64,000 bases of DNA from Massilia sp. KIM (GTDB lineage Bacteria; Pseudomonadota; Gammaproteobacteria; Burkholderiales; Burkholderiaceae_D), in NCBI RefSeq assembly GCF_002007115.1, contig NZ_MVAD01000001.1, forward strand, positions 1,550,001-1,614,000, in the 5' to 3' direction. Each line of letters opens with the position of its first letter. The first letter of the stretch is position 1. The notes below the pieces were generated by a model. It was given only the letters and a program-made list of their open reading frames with translations. It was not told where the DNA came from and made no database searches. Shown piece after piece: positions 27,762-36,084 of the stretch. The position numbers and the translations under genes were made by a program.

Positions 27762-28702
27762 AACCATCCTTCCTGCTCGCCCTCGCCCTGCCCCTCGTCC
27801 TGGCCGCTCCGCTCGCGGCCCTGGCCCAGCCGGGCGCCGCCGCGCCTTCGCCGAGCCGCTTCGCGGTCGCCGGAACGCCCGCAGAACGCTTCGAGATCGA
27901 TGGCATGCTGGTGGAGCGCTACGGCAGCCGCGGCCGGCAGGTGATCCTGATCCCGGGCCTGGCCAGCGGCCCCTGGGTGTGGCAGGACGTGGTGCGCCGC
28001 TTCAGCCCCGAACAGACCCTGTACGTGCTCACCCTGCCCGGCTTCGACGGCCGGCCGGGCCCGAGCGGACCGGCCTTCGAGGGCGCGCGCGCCGCGCTGC
28101 GCGAGCTCGTCACCAGCCGGCGCCTGGACCGGCCGGTGCTTGTGGGCCACAGCATGGGCGGCACCCTGGCCCTGGCGCTGGCGGCCGATCTCGGCAACCG
28201 CATCGGCGCCGTGCTCTCGCTCGACGGCCTGCCGGTCTTTCCCGGCACCGAGACCCTGGACCCGGCCCAGCGGCCGCAGATGGCGGCCGGCGTCCAGGCG
28301 CGCCTGGCCGGCACGCCGCCGAACGCCTACGGACAGCAGCAGCGCCAGTACCTGCGCGGCCAGGGCGTGCTGGACATCGGCAAGGCGGACGACCTAGCGC
28401 CCCTGCTGCTGCGCAGCGACCGCGCCGCGGTCGGCGCCTACATGGGCGACCTGCTCGGCCTCGACCTGCGCCCCGAGCTCGGCAAGATCACCGCGCCGGT
28501 CACGGTGCTGGTACCCTATTTCGAACCCGACGCCAGCCAGGACCAGCTGAGCGCCGCCGCCAAGGTCGATCACTACCGCAGCCTGCTGCCCGAGGTGGCC
28601 AGGCTGGACGTGCTGCCGGTGTCGCCGGCGCGCCACTTCCTGACCATCGACCAGCCGCAGGCGGTGGCCGATGCCCTGCGCCGCGTGCTCGATCGCCGCT
28701 GA
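27758..28702 (+). CDS. Exported alpha/beta hydrolase
   Basis: 314 residues with a signal peptide ending near ALAQ (about residue 24), so probably periplasmic. The fold markers are VILIPGLASGPWVWQDV (oxyanion region), nucleophile elbow GHSMGG (Ser132), and a late RHFLTIDQP with the probable catalytic His. The Asp is likely in the FEPDASQD region. It overlaps the XRE gene by four bases and is followed 29 bp later by a small membrane protein. Substrate unknown; it is an esterase or peptidase-like hydrolase. Confidence 0.85.
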   Translation: MKPSFLLALALPLVLAAPLAALAQPGAAAPSPSRFAVAGTPAERFEIDGMLVERYGSRGRQVILIPGLASGPWVWQDVVRRFSPEQTLYVLTLPGFDGRPGPSGPAFEGARAALRELVTSRRLDRPVLVGHSMGGTLALALAADLGNRIGAVLSLDGLPVFPGTETLDPAQRPQMAAGVQARLAGTPPNAYGQQQRQYLRGQGVLDIGKADDLAPLLLRSDRAAVGAYMGDLLGLDLRPELGKITAPVTVLVPYFEPDASQDQLSAAAKVDHYRSLLPEVARLDVLPVSPARHFLTIDQPQAVADALRRVLDRR

Positions 28703-28731
28703 AACCCTCAACCCCGGACCCAAGGAAAACC

Positions 28732-28959
28732 ATGCGCACTCCCCTCTACTGGATCGGCCAATACCTGCTGGCCTCGAGCACCATGTTCCTGCTGCTCGCC
28801 GCGATCGACCTGCTGCGCGGCGACAGCCTGGCCAACACCTGGCCGGCCACCCTCGGCTGGTCCTGCGCGGCGGCGGCCATTTTCGTGGCCTCGCGCTGGC
28901 GCCAGGCGAAGTCCGGCGCCGCCTGCGCGGTGTGCGAGGACGGCAAACCGCGGCGCTGA
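28732..28959 (+). CDS. Small two-helix membrane protein
   Basis: 75 residues starting MRTPLYWIGQYLLASSTMFLLLAAI, with two hydrophobic segments (about 7-25 and 36-53) and a C-terminal tail containing CAVCEDGKPRR, a short CxxC. AAGGA precedes the ATG. It is the last gene of the XRE operon. I do not recognise a family; the CxxC might bind metal or form a disulfide. Confidence 0.65.
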   Translation: MRTPLYWIGQYLLASSTMFLLLAAIDLLRGDSLANTWPATLGWSCAAAAIFVASRWRQAKSGAACAVCEDGKPRR

Positions 28960-29059
28960 AACCGCCATCCTCCCGGTTGCGTCAATACGGCGGGCGGCGG
29001 CCTGCGGGATACTGCCGCCTTGGCATGCATATGCTTTTGCCAGATCTACAAGATTCTGC

Positions 29060-29087
29060 TTGACAATAAGAACAGCAGGAATATTCT
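29060..29087 (+). promoter_or_regulatory. Candidate sigma-70 promoter of the TRAP binding-protein gene
   Basis: TTGACA (29060-29065), a 16-nt spacer and TATTCT (29082-29087). The -35 is perfect and the -10 matches at 4 of 6 positions. It lies about 85 bases before the start codon. Confidence 0.5.
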
Positions 29088-29172
29088 TGTACCGCCAATG
29101 CAGACGATGCGCTCCCGCTCGACGAGGGGCCACGATCTGCGGCAGTCCGTTAAAACATCTTGGAGGATGTGT

Positions 29173-30213
29173 ATGTCGGTAATGACAAGGTCAGCAATGA
29201 CCCGTAGGACCATGCTGGGCGTGCTCGCGTCCAGTCCCCTCTGGATGCAGTCCGCATGGGCGCAGCCAGGCAATTTCAAAATCTCCCATCAATTCCCCGG
29301 CGGCAGCATCGCCCAGGGCGACTTCCGTGACCGGCTGTGCCGCATGTTCGCGGCCGAGGTCGAGAAGCGCACCCGCGGCGCCATGAAGTTCTCGATCTAC
29401 CCCGGCTCCTCGCTGATGGCCGCCAACGCCCAGTTCAGCGCCTTGCGCGGCGGTTCGCTCGACATGGCCCTGGTGCCGCTGTCCTATGCCGGGACCGAGT
29501 CGCCGGAAGCCAACATCGGCCTGATGCCGGCCCTGGTCACCTCCTACGAGCAGGGCTATGGCTGGAAAGACGCCCCGGTGGGGCGCGAACTGGCGCGCAT
29601 CATGGGCGAACAGGGGCTGGTGATCGTCAGCTGGATCTGGCAAGCCGGCGGCGTCGCCTCGCGCGGCAATCCGATCGTCGACCCGGAGGACGTGCGCGGC
29701 CTGAAGGTGCGCGGCGGCTCGCACGAGATGGACCAGCTCCTGCAGGATGCGGGCGCGACGGTCGTTAACATTCCCTCGAACGAGATCGCGCCGGCCCTGC
29801 GCAGCGGCGCCCTGGACGCCGCCCTGACCTCGTCGACCTCGCTCATTTCCTTCCGCCTGCACGAGTCGGCCAAGGCGCTGACCACGGCGCGCGGCGGCTC
29901 CTACTGGTTCATGTTCGAGCCGCTGATGATGTCGAAAACGGTGTTCGACCGCCTGAACAAGCAGCAGCAAGCGGCCGTGATGGCGGTCGGGGCGGACCTG
30001 GAGAAATTCGCGCTCAAGGCGGCCCGCGCCGACGACGCGCGGGTGGCCTCGATCTACCAGAACGTCGGCGCGCGCGTCACTGACATGAACGCCGAATCGC
30101 TGCGCAAATGGCAGGCGGTGGCGCGCACCACGGCGTGGAAGGAGTTCGCCGAACGCAGCGACAACTGCGCCAGGCTGATGCAACTGGCCGAGCAGTCGCT
30201 GGCCCTGCTGTAA
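29173..30213 (+). CDS. TRAP transporter substrate-binding protein (DctP family), orphan
   Basis: A periplasmic solute-binding protein of 346 residues. The N-terminus has RR followed by a hydrophobic run and ends SAWAQ, so the export signal looks Tat-like. The mature part starts FKISHQFPGGSIAQGDFRDRL and contains the DctP core, with ASRGNPIVDPEDVRGLKVRGG carrying the conserved carboxylate-binding Arg. A strong GGAGG stands six bases before the chosen ATG. No DctQ or DctM membrane subunits are adjacent, so it must work with a transporter elsewhere or act in signalling. The ligand is probably an organic acid, by family. Confidence 0.88.
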   Translation: MSVMTRSAMTRRTMLGVLASSPLWMQSAWAQPGNFKISHQFPGGSIAQGDFRDRLCRMFAAEVEKRTRGAMKFSIYPGSSLMAANAQFSALRGGSLDMALVPLSYAGTESPEANIGLMPALVTSYEQGYGWKDAPVGRELARIMGEQGLVIVSWIWQAGGVASRGNPIVDPEDVRGLKVRGGSHEMDQLLQDAGATVVNIPSNEIAPALRSGALDAALTSSTSLISFRLHESAKALTTARGGSYWFMFEPLMMSKTVFDRLNKQQQAAVMAVGADLEKFALKAARADDARVASIYQNVGARVTDMNAESLRKWQAVARTTAWKEFAERSDNCARLMQLAEQSLALL

Positions 30214-30265
30214 GCGGCGGGGTGGACGGCCAAGGCTGTCCACCCGCTGTGCCCACGCGCCTCGT

Positions 30266-30523
30266 TCAGCCTCCCGTCACGGGCGGGAAAAAGGCCACTT
30301 CGGCGCCATCCGCGAGCGCGGTGTCGGCGCCGCACATCACCTGGTTGAAGGCCATGCGCACGGCGCGCTGGGGCGCGAGCGCCTCGGCCCATGCGCCGCC
30401 GCGTTCCGCCAGCAGGCTCCTGAGCTCGCCCACCGACTTCACGCCGGGCGGAAGCTCCAGCGCTTCCTGTCCGGTGCCGACCGCCTCGCGCACCGAGGCG
30501 AAATACTTCAGATTGATCTTCAT
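30266..30523 (-). CDS. moaD: Molybdopterin synthase small subunit MoaD
   Basis: MoaD carries the thiocarboxylate sulfur used by MoaE to make molybdopterin dithiolene. The 85 residues have the ubiquitin-like fold and the essential C-terminal Gly-Gly (FFPPVTGG). It starts MKINLKYFASVREAVG and ends the operon thrC-moeA-moaD with a 7-bp gap after moeA. No moaE is seen downstream in this window. Confidence 0.93.
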   Translation of the reverse strand: MKINLKYFASVREAVGTGQEALELPPGVKSVGELRSLLAERGGAWAEALAPQRAVRMAFNQVMCGADTALADGAEVAFFPPVTGG

Positions 30524-30530
30524 GCTCTCC

Positions 30531-31772
30531 CTAATGCTGTAGTTCCGCGAACGGAATGAAGCGTACCAGATCGCCGGCAGCGATCGGGTTCCCCGGCGGA
30601 TTGTCCACCAGGCCGTCGCCCCACACGGTCGAGGTCAGCACGCCCGAACCCTGGTTCGGGAACAGGTCCAGCCCGCCCGCCGAGTTCAGGCGCACGCGCA
30701 GGAATTCGTTGCGCCGGTCGGCCTTGGGCAGGGTGAAATCGGCGCGCACCATGTAGCCGCGCGGCTCGACCGGGCCGCTCGCGCCCTGCAGGCGCAGCAG
30801 GAAGGGGCGCACGAACAGCAGGAAGGTCACGAAGCTCGACACCGGATTGCCCGGCAGGCCCAGGAAGAAGGCGGATCCGCCCTCGCGGCGCACCTCGCCG
30901 AAGGCCAGCGGCTTGCCCGGCTTGACCGCGATCTGCCACATGTTCAGGCGTCCTTCGGCCTCGACCGCCGGCTTGATGTGGTCTTCCTCGCCGACCGAGA
31001 CGCCGCCCGAGGTGATGATCAGGTCATGCTCGCGCGCCGCCTCGCGCAGGGTGGCGCGGGTGGCTTCCAGCGAATCGGGCACGATGCCGTAGTCGGCGAT
31101 CTCGCAGCCGAAGTTCTCCAGCAGGCCGCGCAGGGTGAAGCGGTTGGAGTTGTAGATCGCGCCCGGCGCCAGCTGGCCGCCCGGCGCTTCGCCCGGCATG
31201 GTCAGCTCGTCGCCGGTGAAGAACACGGCCACGCGCAGGCGGCGGCGCACCGGCAGCCTCGCCAGACCCACCGAGGCGGCCAGGCCAAGCTCCTGGCTGC
31301 GCAGGCGGGCGCCGGCCGGCAGGATCACGGCCCCGGAGACGATGTCTTCGCCGGTGCGGCGTATCCACTCGCCGGCGCGCGGCGCGTGGCGCACGGTGAC
31401 GCTGTCGCCGACCGTCTCGCACTGCTCCTGCATCACCACCGCGTCCGCCCCAGGCGGAATCAGGGCGCCGGTGAAGATGCGCGCCGCCGTGCCCGGCTCA
31501 AGCGGCTGGCCGACGCTGCCGGCAGGGATGCGCTGGCTCACGCGAAGGGTGGCGCTGCCGCTGGCGCAGTCCTCGGCGCGCACGGCGTAACCGTCCATCT
31601 GGGTGTTGTCGGCCGAGGGCACGTTGATGGTCGAGGCGACGTCCTCGGCCAGCACGCGCCCATTGGCCTCGAGCGTAGGCACGGTCTCGACGCCCTCGAC
31701 CGGACGCGCGGCGTCCAGCAGGAAGTCGATCGCTTCGCGCACGGACAGCATCGGTGGCTTCGGTGCGTTCAT
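30531..31772 (-). CDS. moeA: Molybdopterin molybdenumtransferase MoeA
   Basis: MoeA inserts molybdate into adenylylated molybdopterin. The 413 residues show the expected markers: SADNTQMDGYAVRAEDC, FTGALIPPGADAVVMQE, FFTGDELTMPGE, and the MoCF motif TSGGVSVGEEDHIK. It sits between thrC (1-bp gap) and moaD (7-bp gap), an operon layout seen in related betaproteobacteria. Confidence 0.95.
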   Translation of the reverse strand: MNAPKPPMLSVREAIDFLLDAARPVEGVETVPTLEANGRVLAEDVASTINVPSADNTQMDGYAVRAEDCASGSATLRVSQRIPAGSVGQPLEPGTAARIFTGALIPPGADAVVMQEQCETVGDSVTVRHAPRAGEWIRRTGEDIVSGAVILPAGARLRSQELGLAASVGLARLPVRRRLRVAVFFTGDELTMPGEAPGGQLAPGAIYNSNRFTLRGLLENFGCEIADYGIVPDSLEATRATLREAAREHDLIITSGGVSVGEEDHIKPAVEAEGRLNMWQIAVKPGKPLAFGEVRREGGSAFFLGLPGNPVSSFVTFLLFVRPFLLRLQGASGPVEPRGYMVRADFTLPKADRRNEFLRVRLNSAGGLDLFPNQGSGVLTSTVWGDGLVDNPPGNPIAAGDLVRFIPFAELQH

Positions 31773-31773
31773 C

Positions 31774-33249
31774 TCACAGCCCCGTGTGTTCGGCGATGTA
31801 GGCCTTCATGCGCGCGACGTCCGGCGGCATCACCACGAAGCGCTGCGGCAGCGCCTCGATGTTCTCGAAGCCGGCCGGACGCTCAGCGTCCGTGCCCAGC
31901 GCTTCCAGGATGGTTTCGTTGAACTTGGCGGCCAGCGCCGTCTCCAGCACGATCATCGTTACCCCGGGCGTCATGTGCTCGCGCGCGACCTTGATGCCGT
32001 CGGCGGTGTGGGTGTCGATGGTGATGCCGTAGTCGTCGGCCACGTCGCGGATGGTGGCCAGGCGGTCGGCGTGGGTCGAGCGGCCGGACAGGAAGCCGTA
32101 TTTGGCGACGTCCTTGAACTCGTCGCCGTCGCTGCCCAGCGCGCCGGACAGGTCGAAGCCGCCTTCAAGCTCGACCTTGCGGAACAGCGCGTGGGTGCGC
32201 TCCGGGTCGCGGCCCACGAGTTCGTAGACGAAGCGCTCGAAGTTGGAGGCCTTCGAGATGTCCATCGACGGGCTGCTGGTATGGAAGGTCTCGGCCGACT
32301 TGCGCACGCGGTAGACGCCGGTGCGGAAGAATTCGTCCAGGACGTCGTTCTCGTTGGTGGCGACCACCAGCTTGTCGATCGGCAGGCCCATCATGCGTGC
32401 GATGTGGCCGGCGCAGATGTTGCCGAAGTTCCCCGAGGGGACGGTGAACGAGACCTTTTGTTCGTTGCTGGTGGTGGCTGCGAGGTAGCCGCGGAAGTAG
32501 TAGACCACCTGGGCCACGACGCGCGCCCAGTTGATCGAATTGACGGTGCCGATCTTGTGGCGGGCCTTGAAGGACAGGTCGTTCGAGACCGCCTTGACCA
32601 GGTCCTGGCAGTCGTCGAACACGCCTTCGACCGCGATGTTGAAGATGTTCGGGTCCTGGAGGCTGAACATCTGCGCGGTCTGGAAAGCGCTCATCTTCTT
32701 GTGCGGAGAGAGCATGAAGACACGCACGCCGCGCTTGCCGCGCATCGCGTATTCGGCGGCGCTGCCGGTGTCGCCCGAGGTGGCGCCGAAGATGTTCAGT
32801 TCCTCGTTGTTCTTGGCTAGCGCGTACTCGAACAGGTTGCCGAGCAGTTGCATCGCCATGTCCTTGAACGCGAGCGTCGGACCGTTGGACAGCGCCTGCA
32901 GGACCAGGGTGCCGCCCTCCCCCTGCTCCAGGGTGCGCAGCGGCGTGATGTCGGCGGCCGATTCGCCGGCGCGGGCATTCCGGTAGACCTCCGGCGTATA
33001 GGTGCGCGCGGTGAGGGCCTTCAGGTCGGCGTCGGGGATGTCGGTGGCGAACTTGCGCAGGATTTCATAGGCCAGCTCAGCGTAGGACAGCTTGCGCCAG
33101 GCATCGAGTTCGGCGCCCGTCACCTGCGGGTAGTCGGCCGGCAGATACAGGCCGCCATCGGGGGCGAGGCCGCCAAGCAGGATGTCGGAAAAGAGCTGGG
33201 GATTGCGTGCTGCGGACGCGCTGGTCGCGCGGGTGGACACATAATGCAT
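31774..33249 (-). CDS. thrC: Threonine synthase
   Basis: ThrC converts O-phosphohomoserine to threonine using pyridoxal phosphate. The 491 residues match the longer proteobacterial type. The PLP lysine is Lys129 in TLAFKDMAMQ, and SGDTGSAAEYAM and SGNFGNICAGHIA are the phosphate- and cofactor-binding loops. It starts at MHYVSTRATS with 364 bp of non-coding, repeat-bearing sequence upstream. In many relatives hom, for homoserine dehydrogenase, precedes thrC; here it does not. Confidence 0.96.
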   Translation of the reverse strand: MHYVSTRATSASAARNPQLFSDILLGGLAPDGGLYLPADYPQVTGAELDAWRKLSYAELAYEILRKFATDIPDADLKALTARTYTPEVYRNARAGESAADITPLRTLEQGEGGTLVLQALSNGPTLAFKDMAMQLLGNLFEYALAKNNEELNIFGATSGDTGSAAEYAMRGKRGVRVFMLSPHKKMSAFQTAQMFSLQDPNIFNIAVEGVFDDCQDLVKAVSNDLSFKARHKIGTVNSINWARVVAQVVYYFRGYLAATTSNEQKVSFTVPSGNFGNICAGHIARMMGLPIDKLVVATNENDVLDEFFRTGVYRVRKSAETFHTSSPSMDISKASNFERFVYELVGRDPERTHALFRKVELEGGFDLSGALGSDGDEFKDVAKYGFLSGRSTHADRLATIRDVADDYGITIDTHTADGIKVAREHMTPGVTMIVLETALAAKFNETILEALGTDAERPAGFENIEALPQRFVVMPPDVARMKAYIAEHTGL

Positions 33250-33407
33250 ACTGTAGAAGATCCGGTTGGGGGCTCACGTTGAAACTTTATTATAGTGTGA
33301 GGCGGACAAAATGTATGCGGGAGTGAGAAAAACTGAGCTTGGGTGAATAAAATTCAGGGATCTGCGCTGTGTGCGATGAGGGCGGGCGGGCCGGGACGGC
33401 GGGCAAG

Positions 33408-33580
33408 CTTGGATCCCGGCCTTCGCCGGGATGACGTTCACGCGCTGGCGGGCCCAGCGGAGTCGGATACCCAACCCGAGGAGCCTGTCGCCTGCCCCAA
33501 CGGGTCACGGAAGATCCGCTCGTTAGCTACCGTGGAACGTCGTCCCGGCGAAGGCCTCCGCAGCCCCGCCGGGATCCAGG
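33408..33580. repeat. Inverted-repeat element, copy C, within the thrC-sdaA gap
   Basis: The left arm is 33408-33435 (CTTGGATCCCGGCC then TTCGCCGGGATGAC), the same 28-bp pattern as copy A. The opposite arm at 33539-33580 begins GTCGTCCCGGCGAAGG, but is interrupted by about 14 bp before resuming GCCGGGATCCAGG. Otherwise the 364-bp gap (33250-33613) holds only the thrC leader and no gene that I can support. Confidence 0.75.
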
Positions 33581-33613
33581 TCTGCCTGAACGGGCACTAG
33601 GGCAAGCAGTAGT

Positions 33614-35002
33614 TCAACACGCCGCGTGATTGACGGTGACTACGTGTACCGCCAGCCCGCCCAGCGAGGTTTCCTTGTACTTCACCTGCATGTCCGCCCC
33701 GGTCTGGCGCATGGTCTCGATCACGTTGTCCAGGCTGACGAAGTGGGTGCCGTCGCCCTTCATGGCCAGCGACGCAGCGGTGATCGCCTTGATCGCCCCC
33801 ATGCCGTTGCGTTCGATGCAGGGAATCTGCACCAGGCCGCCGATCGGATCGCAGGTCATGCCCAGGTGGTGCTCGATCCCGATCTCCGCCGCGTTCTCGA
33901 TGCGCTCGTTGGAACCGCCCAGCGCCGCCACCAGCCCGGCCGCCGCCATGGCGCAGGCCACGCCGACCTCGCCCTGGCAGCCGATTTCGGCCCCGGAGAT
34001 CGACGCGTTCTTCTTGCACAGCATGCCGATCGCCGCGGAGGTAAGCAGGAAATCGCGGATGCCGCGCGCCGGATCGCTCGGGCGGCAGTCCTCGGCGTAG
34101 TAGCGCAGCACCGCCGGGATGATGCCGGCCGCGCCGTTGGTCGGCGCCGTCACCACGCGCCCGCCCGCCGCGTTCTCTTCGTTGACTGCCATGGCGTACA
34201 GGGTCACGTGGTGGGTCGCATCGTGGGGCAGCTCATTCACGCGCTTGCCTTCGGTGCAGTGGGCCTGCTTCCACAGGCTGGCGGCGCGACGGCGCACGTT
34301 CAGGCCGCCCGGCAACTGGCCTTCGCTCACCAGCCCGCGCGCGATGCAGTCGCGCATGACCTGCCAGATGCGGTCCAGGCCCGCGTCCAGCTCGGCCTCG
34401 CTCATGCGCGCCAGCTCGTTCGCGCGCAGCATGTGCGGGATGCTCAGGCCGTGCTCCTTGCCCTGAGCCAGCAGCTCGCTCATGGTGCCGAAGGGGAAAG
34501 GCAGCTTGTGCGCCGGCGCCTCCAGGGCGCGCGCCTGGCTCTCGCCGGCGGCGGTGATGAAGCCGCCCCCCACCGAGTAATAGATGCGTTCGATCAGGCT
34601 GCCGTCGGCCAGCTGGAGCACGAACTTCATGCCGTTCGGATGCTCCGGCAGGGTCGATGCCTTGTGCCACACCAGGCCGGTCTTGTAGCTGAATGGCACC
34701 ATCTTCTTGCCGAGCAGCTTGAGCGCGCCTTCCATCTCGGCCTCGGCCAGCTTGTCCTCCACCGCGTCCGGATCGAGGTCCTGGGGCGTCTCGCCCATCA
34801 GGCCCAGGATCACCGCCTTGTCGGTGGCGTGGCCGACGCCGGTCAGCGCCAGCGAGCCGTACAGGTGGGCTTCGACGCCGACCGCGGCGTCCAGCGGGCC
34901 GCATTCGAGCAGGAAGCGGCGCGCCGCCACCATCGGGCCGACGGTGTGGGAGCTCGAAGGGCCGATACCGATCTTGAAAAGATCAAAAACACTCATGTCC
35001 AT
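33614..35002 (-). CDS. sdaA: L-serine ammonia-lyase (iron-sulfur type)
   Basis: SdaA deaminates L-serine to pyruvate and ammonia with a labile 4Fe-4S cluster. The 462 residues join the beta and alpha domains: SVFDLFKIGIGPSSSHTVGPM at the start, and cluster-region cysteines in the C-terminal half (KKNASISGAEIGCQGEVGVAC and TCDPIGGLVQIPCIERN). Either of two nearby ATGs (35002 or 34996) could start it. It lies downstream of the threonine-degradation genes in the same direction but separated by a hairpin. Confidence 0.95.
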   Translation of the reverse strand: MDMSVFDLFKIGIGPSSSHTVGPMVAARRFLLECGPLDAAVGVEAHLYGSLALTGVGHATDKAVILGLMGETPQDLDPDAVEDKLAEAEMEGALKLLGKKMVPFSYKTGLVWHKASTLPEHPNGMKFVLQLADGSLIERIYYSVGGGFITAAGESQARALEAPAHKLPFPFGTMSELLAQGKEHGLSIPHMLRANELARMSEAELDAGLDRIWQVMRDCIARGLVSEGQLPGGLNVRRRAASLWKQAHCTEGKRVNELPHDATHHVTLYAMAVNEENAAGGRVVTAPTNGAAGIIPAVLRYYAEDCRPSDPARGIRDFLLTSAAIGMLCKKNASISGAEIGCQGEVGVACAMAAAGLVAALGGSNERIENAAEIGIEHHLGMTCDPIGGLVQIPCIERNGMGAIKAITAASLAMKGDGTHFVSLDNVIETMRQTGADMQVKYKETSLGGLAVHVVTVNHAAC

Positions 35003-35040
35003 ATTGTCTCTGCTATTTCCCTGTTGTTGTAATGGGATAC

Positions 35041-35069
35041 GGGCCCCGTCGCTTGTGGCGGCGGGGCCC
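35041..35069 (-). terminator. GC-rich hairpin after the threonine dehydrogenase gene
   Basis: GGGCCCCG / CGGGGCCC with a short GC inner stem lies 33 bases past the stop codon. There is no T run, so it may only slow polymerase. Confidence 0.45.
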
Positions 35070-35101
35070 GGTTCATGGCGTGGACCGAGGGGCGAACACC
35101 C

Positions 35102-36064
35102 TTATGCGGCGGCGCCCAGGCTCACGTCGATGTTCTTCAGCATGTCGGCCACCATCTCGCGGGTGCCGATCTGCGCCTTCCAGCCCCAGTCGGCTTGCGC
35201 GCGGCTGTCGTCCAGGCTCTTGGGCCAGGAGTCGGCGATGGCCTGGCGGCTGTCCGGCTTGTAGGCAATCTTGAATGCAGGCAGCGCGGCGCTGATCTCG
35301 GCGGCCAGTTCGCGTGGGTTGAACGAGACGCCGGCGACGTTGTACGAGGAGCGGATCGCCACCTTGTCGGCGGGCGCTTCCATCAGTTCGATGGTGGCGC
35401 GGATCGCGTCTGGCATGTAGATCATCGGCAGCGTGGTTTCCGGGCCGAGGAAGCACTCGTAGGTCTCGCCGCGCAGCGCCGCGTGGAAGATCGCGATCGC
35501 GTAGTCGGTGGTGCCGCCGCCCGGGGGCGACTTGTAGCTGATGATACCCGGATAGCGGATCGAACGCACGTCCACGCCGTACTTGCTGTGGTAGTACTCG
35601 CACAGGCGCTCGCCGGCCAGCTTGCTGATGCCGTAGATCGTGGTCGGATCCATGATCGTGTACTGGGGCGTGCCCTCGTTCGGCGTGTTGGGGCCGAAGG
35701 CCGCGATCGACGAGGGCCAGAACACCTTCAGCGGCTTGCCGGCTTCGCCGCGCTCGCGGGCGATCTCGAGGATGTTCAGCAGGCCGTCCATGTTCAGGGT
35801 CCAGGCCTTGAGCGGGGCCTTCTCGCCGGTGGCCGAGAGCAGCGCGGCCAGCTGGTAGACCTGGGTCACGCCTTCGTCGGCGATCAGGCGTGCGACCGCG
35901 TCGCGGTCGAGCACGTCGAGCTGGGTGTAGCGCGCGGCGCCATACACGTTGGTGGCGCCAATGTCCGAGGCGATCACGTTGTCGGGACCGTGCTTGTCGG
36001 CCAGCGCCGCGACCAGTTCACTGCCGATCTGGCCGTTGGCGCCGATGATGAGGATGCGTTCCAT
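35102..36064 (-). CDS. NAD-dependent epimerase-type L-threonine 3-dehydrogenase
   Basis: 320 residues of the extended short-chain dehydrogenase fold: GANGQIG (8-14) binds NAD, and Tyr144 with Lys148 (YGISK) and the preceding Ser pair form the active site. It sits 20 bp downstream of kbl, which points to oxidation of L-threonine to 2-amino-3-oxobutyrate. Most enteric Tdh enzymes are zinc alcohol dehydrogenases; this belongs to the GalE-like type known from some bacteria and animals. The function rests on family resemblance plus kbl context, both good. Confidence 0.88.
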   Translation of the reverse strand: MERILIIGANGQIGSELVAALADKHGPDNVIASDIGATNVYGAARYTQLDVLDRDAVARLIADEGVTQVYQLAALLSATGEKAPLKAWTLNMDGLLNILEIARERGEAGKPLKVFWPSSIAAFGPNTPNEGTPQYTIMDPTTIYGISKLAGERLCEYYHSKYGVDVRSIRYPGIISYKSPPGGGTTDYAIAIFHAALRGETYECFLGPETTLPMIYMPDAIRATIELMEAPADKVAIRSSYNVAGVSFNPRELAAEISAALPAFKIAYKPDSRQAIADSWPKSLDDSRAQADWGWKAQIGTREMVADMLKNIDVSLGAAA

Positions 36065-36084
36065 GCGTTGATTCCCTGCTGCGA

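Noticed and set aside
27046..27906. Long N-terminal extension of the BaiN-type oxidoreductase
   Set aside because: It would run antisense through the divergent membrane-protein gene and promoter, and the FAD motif starts only ten residues after the chosen ATG.
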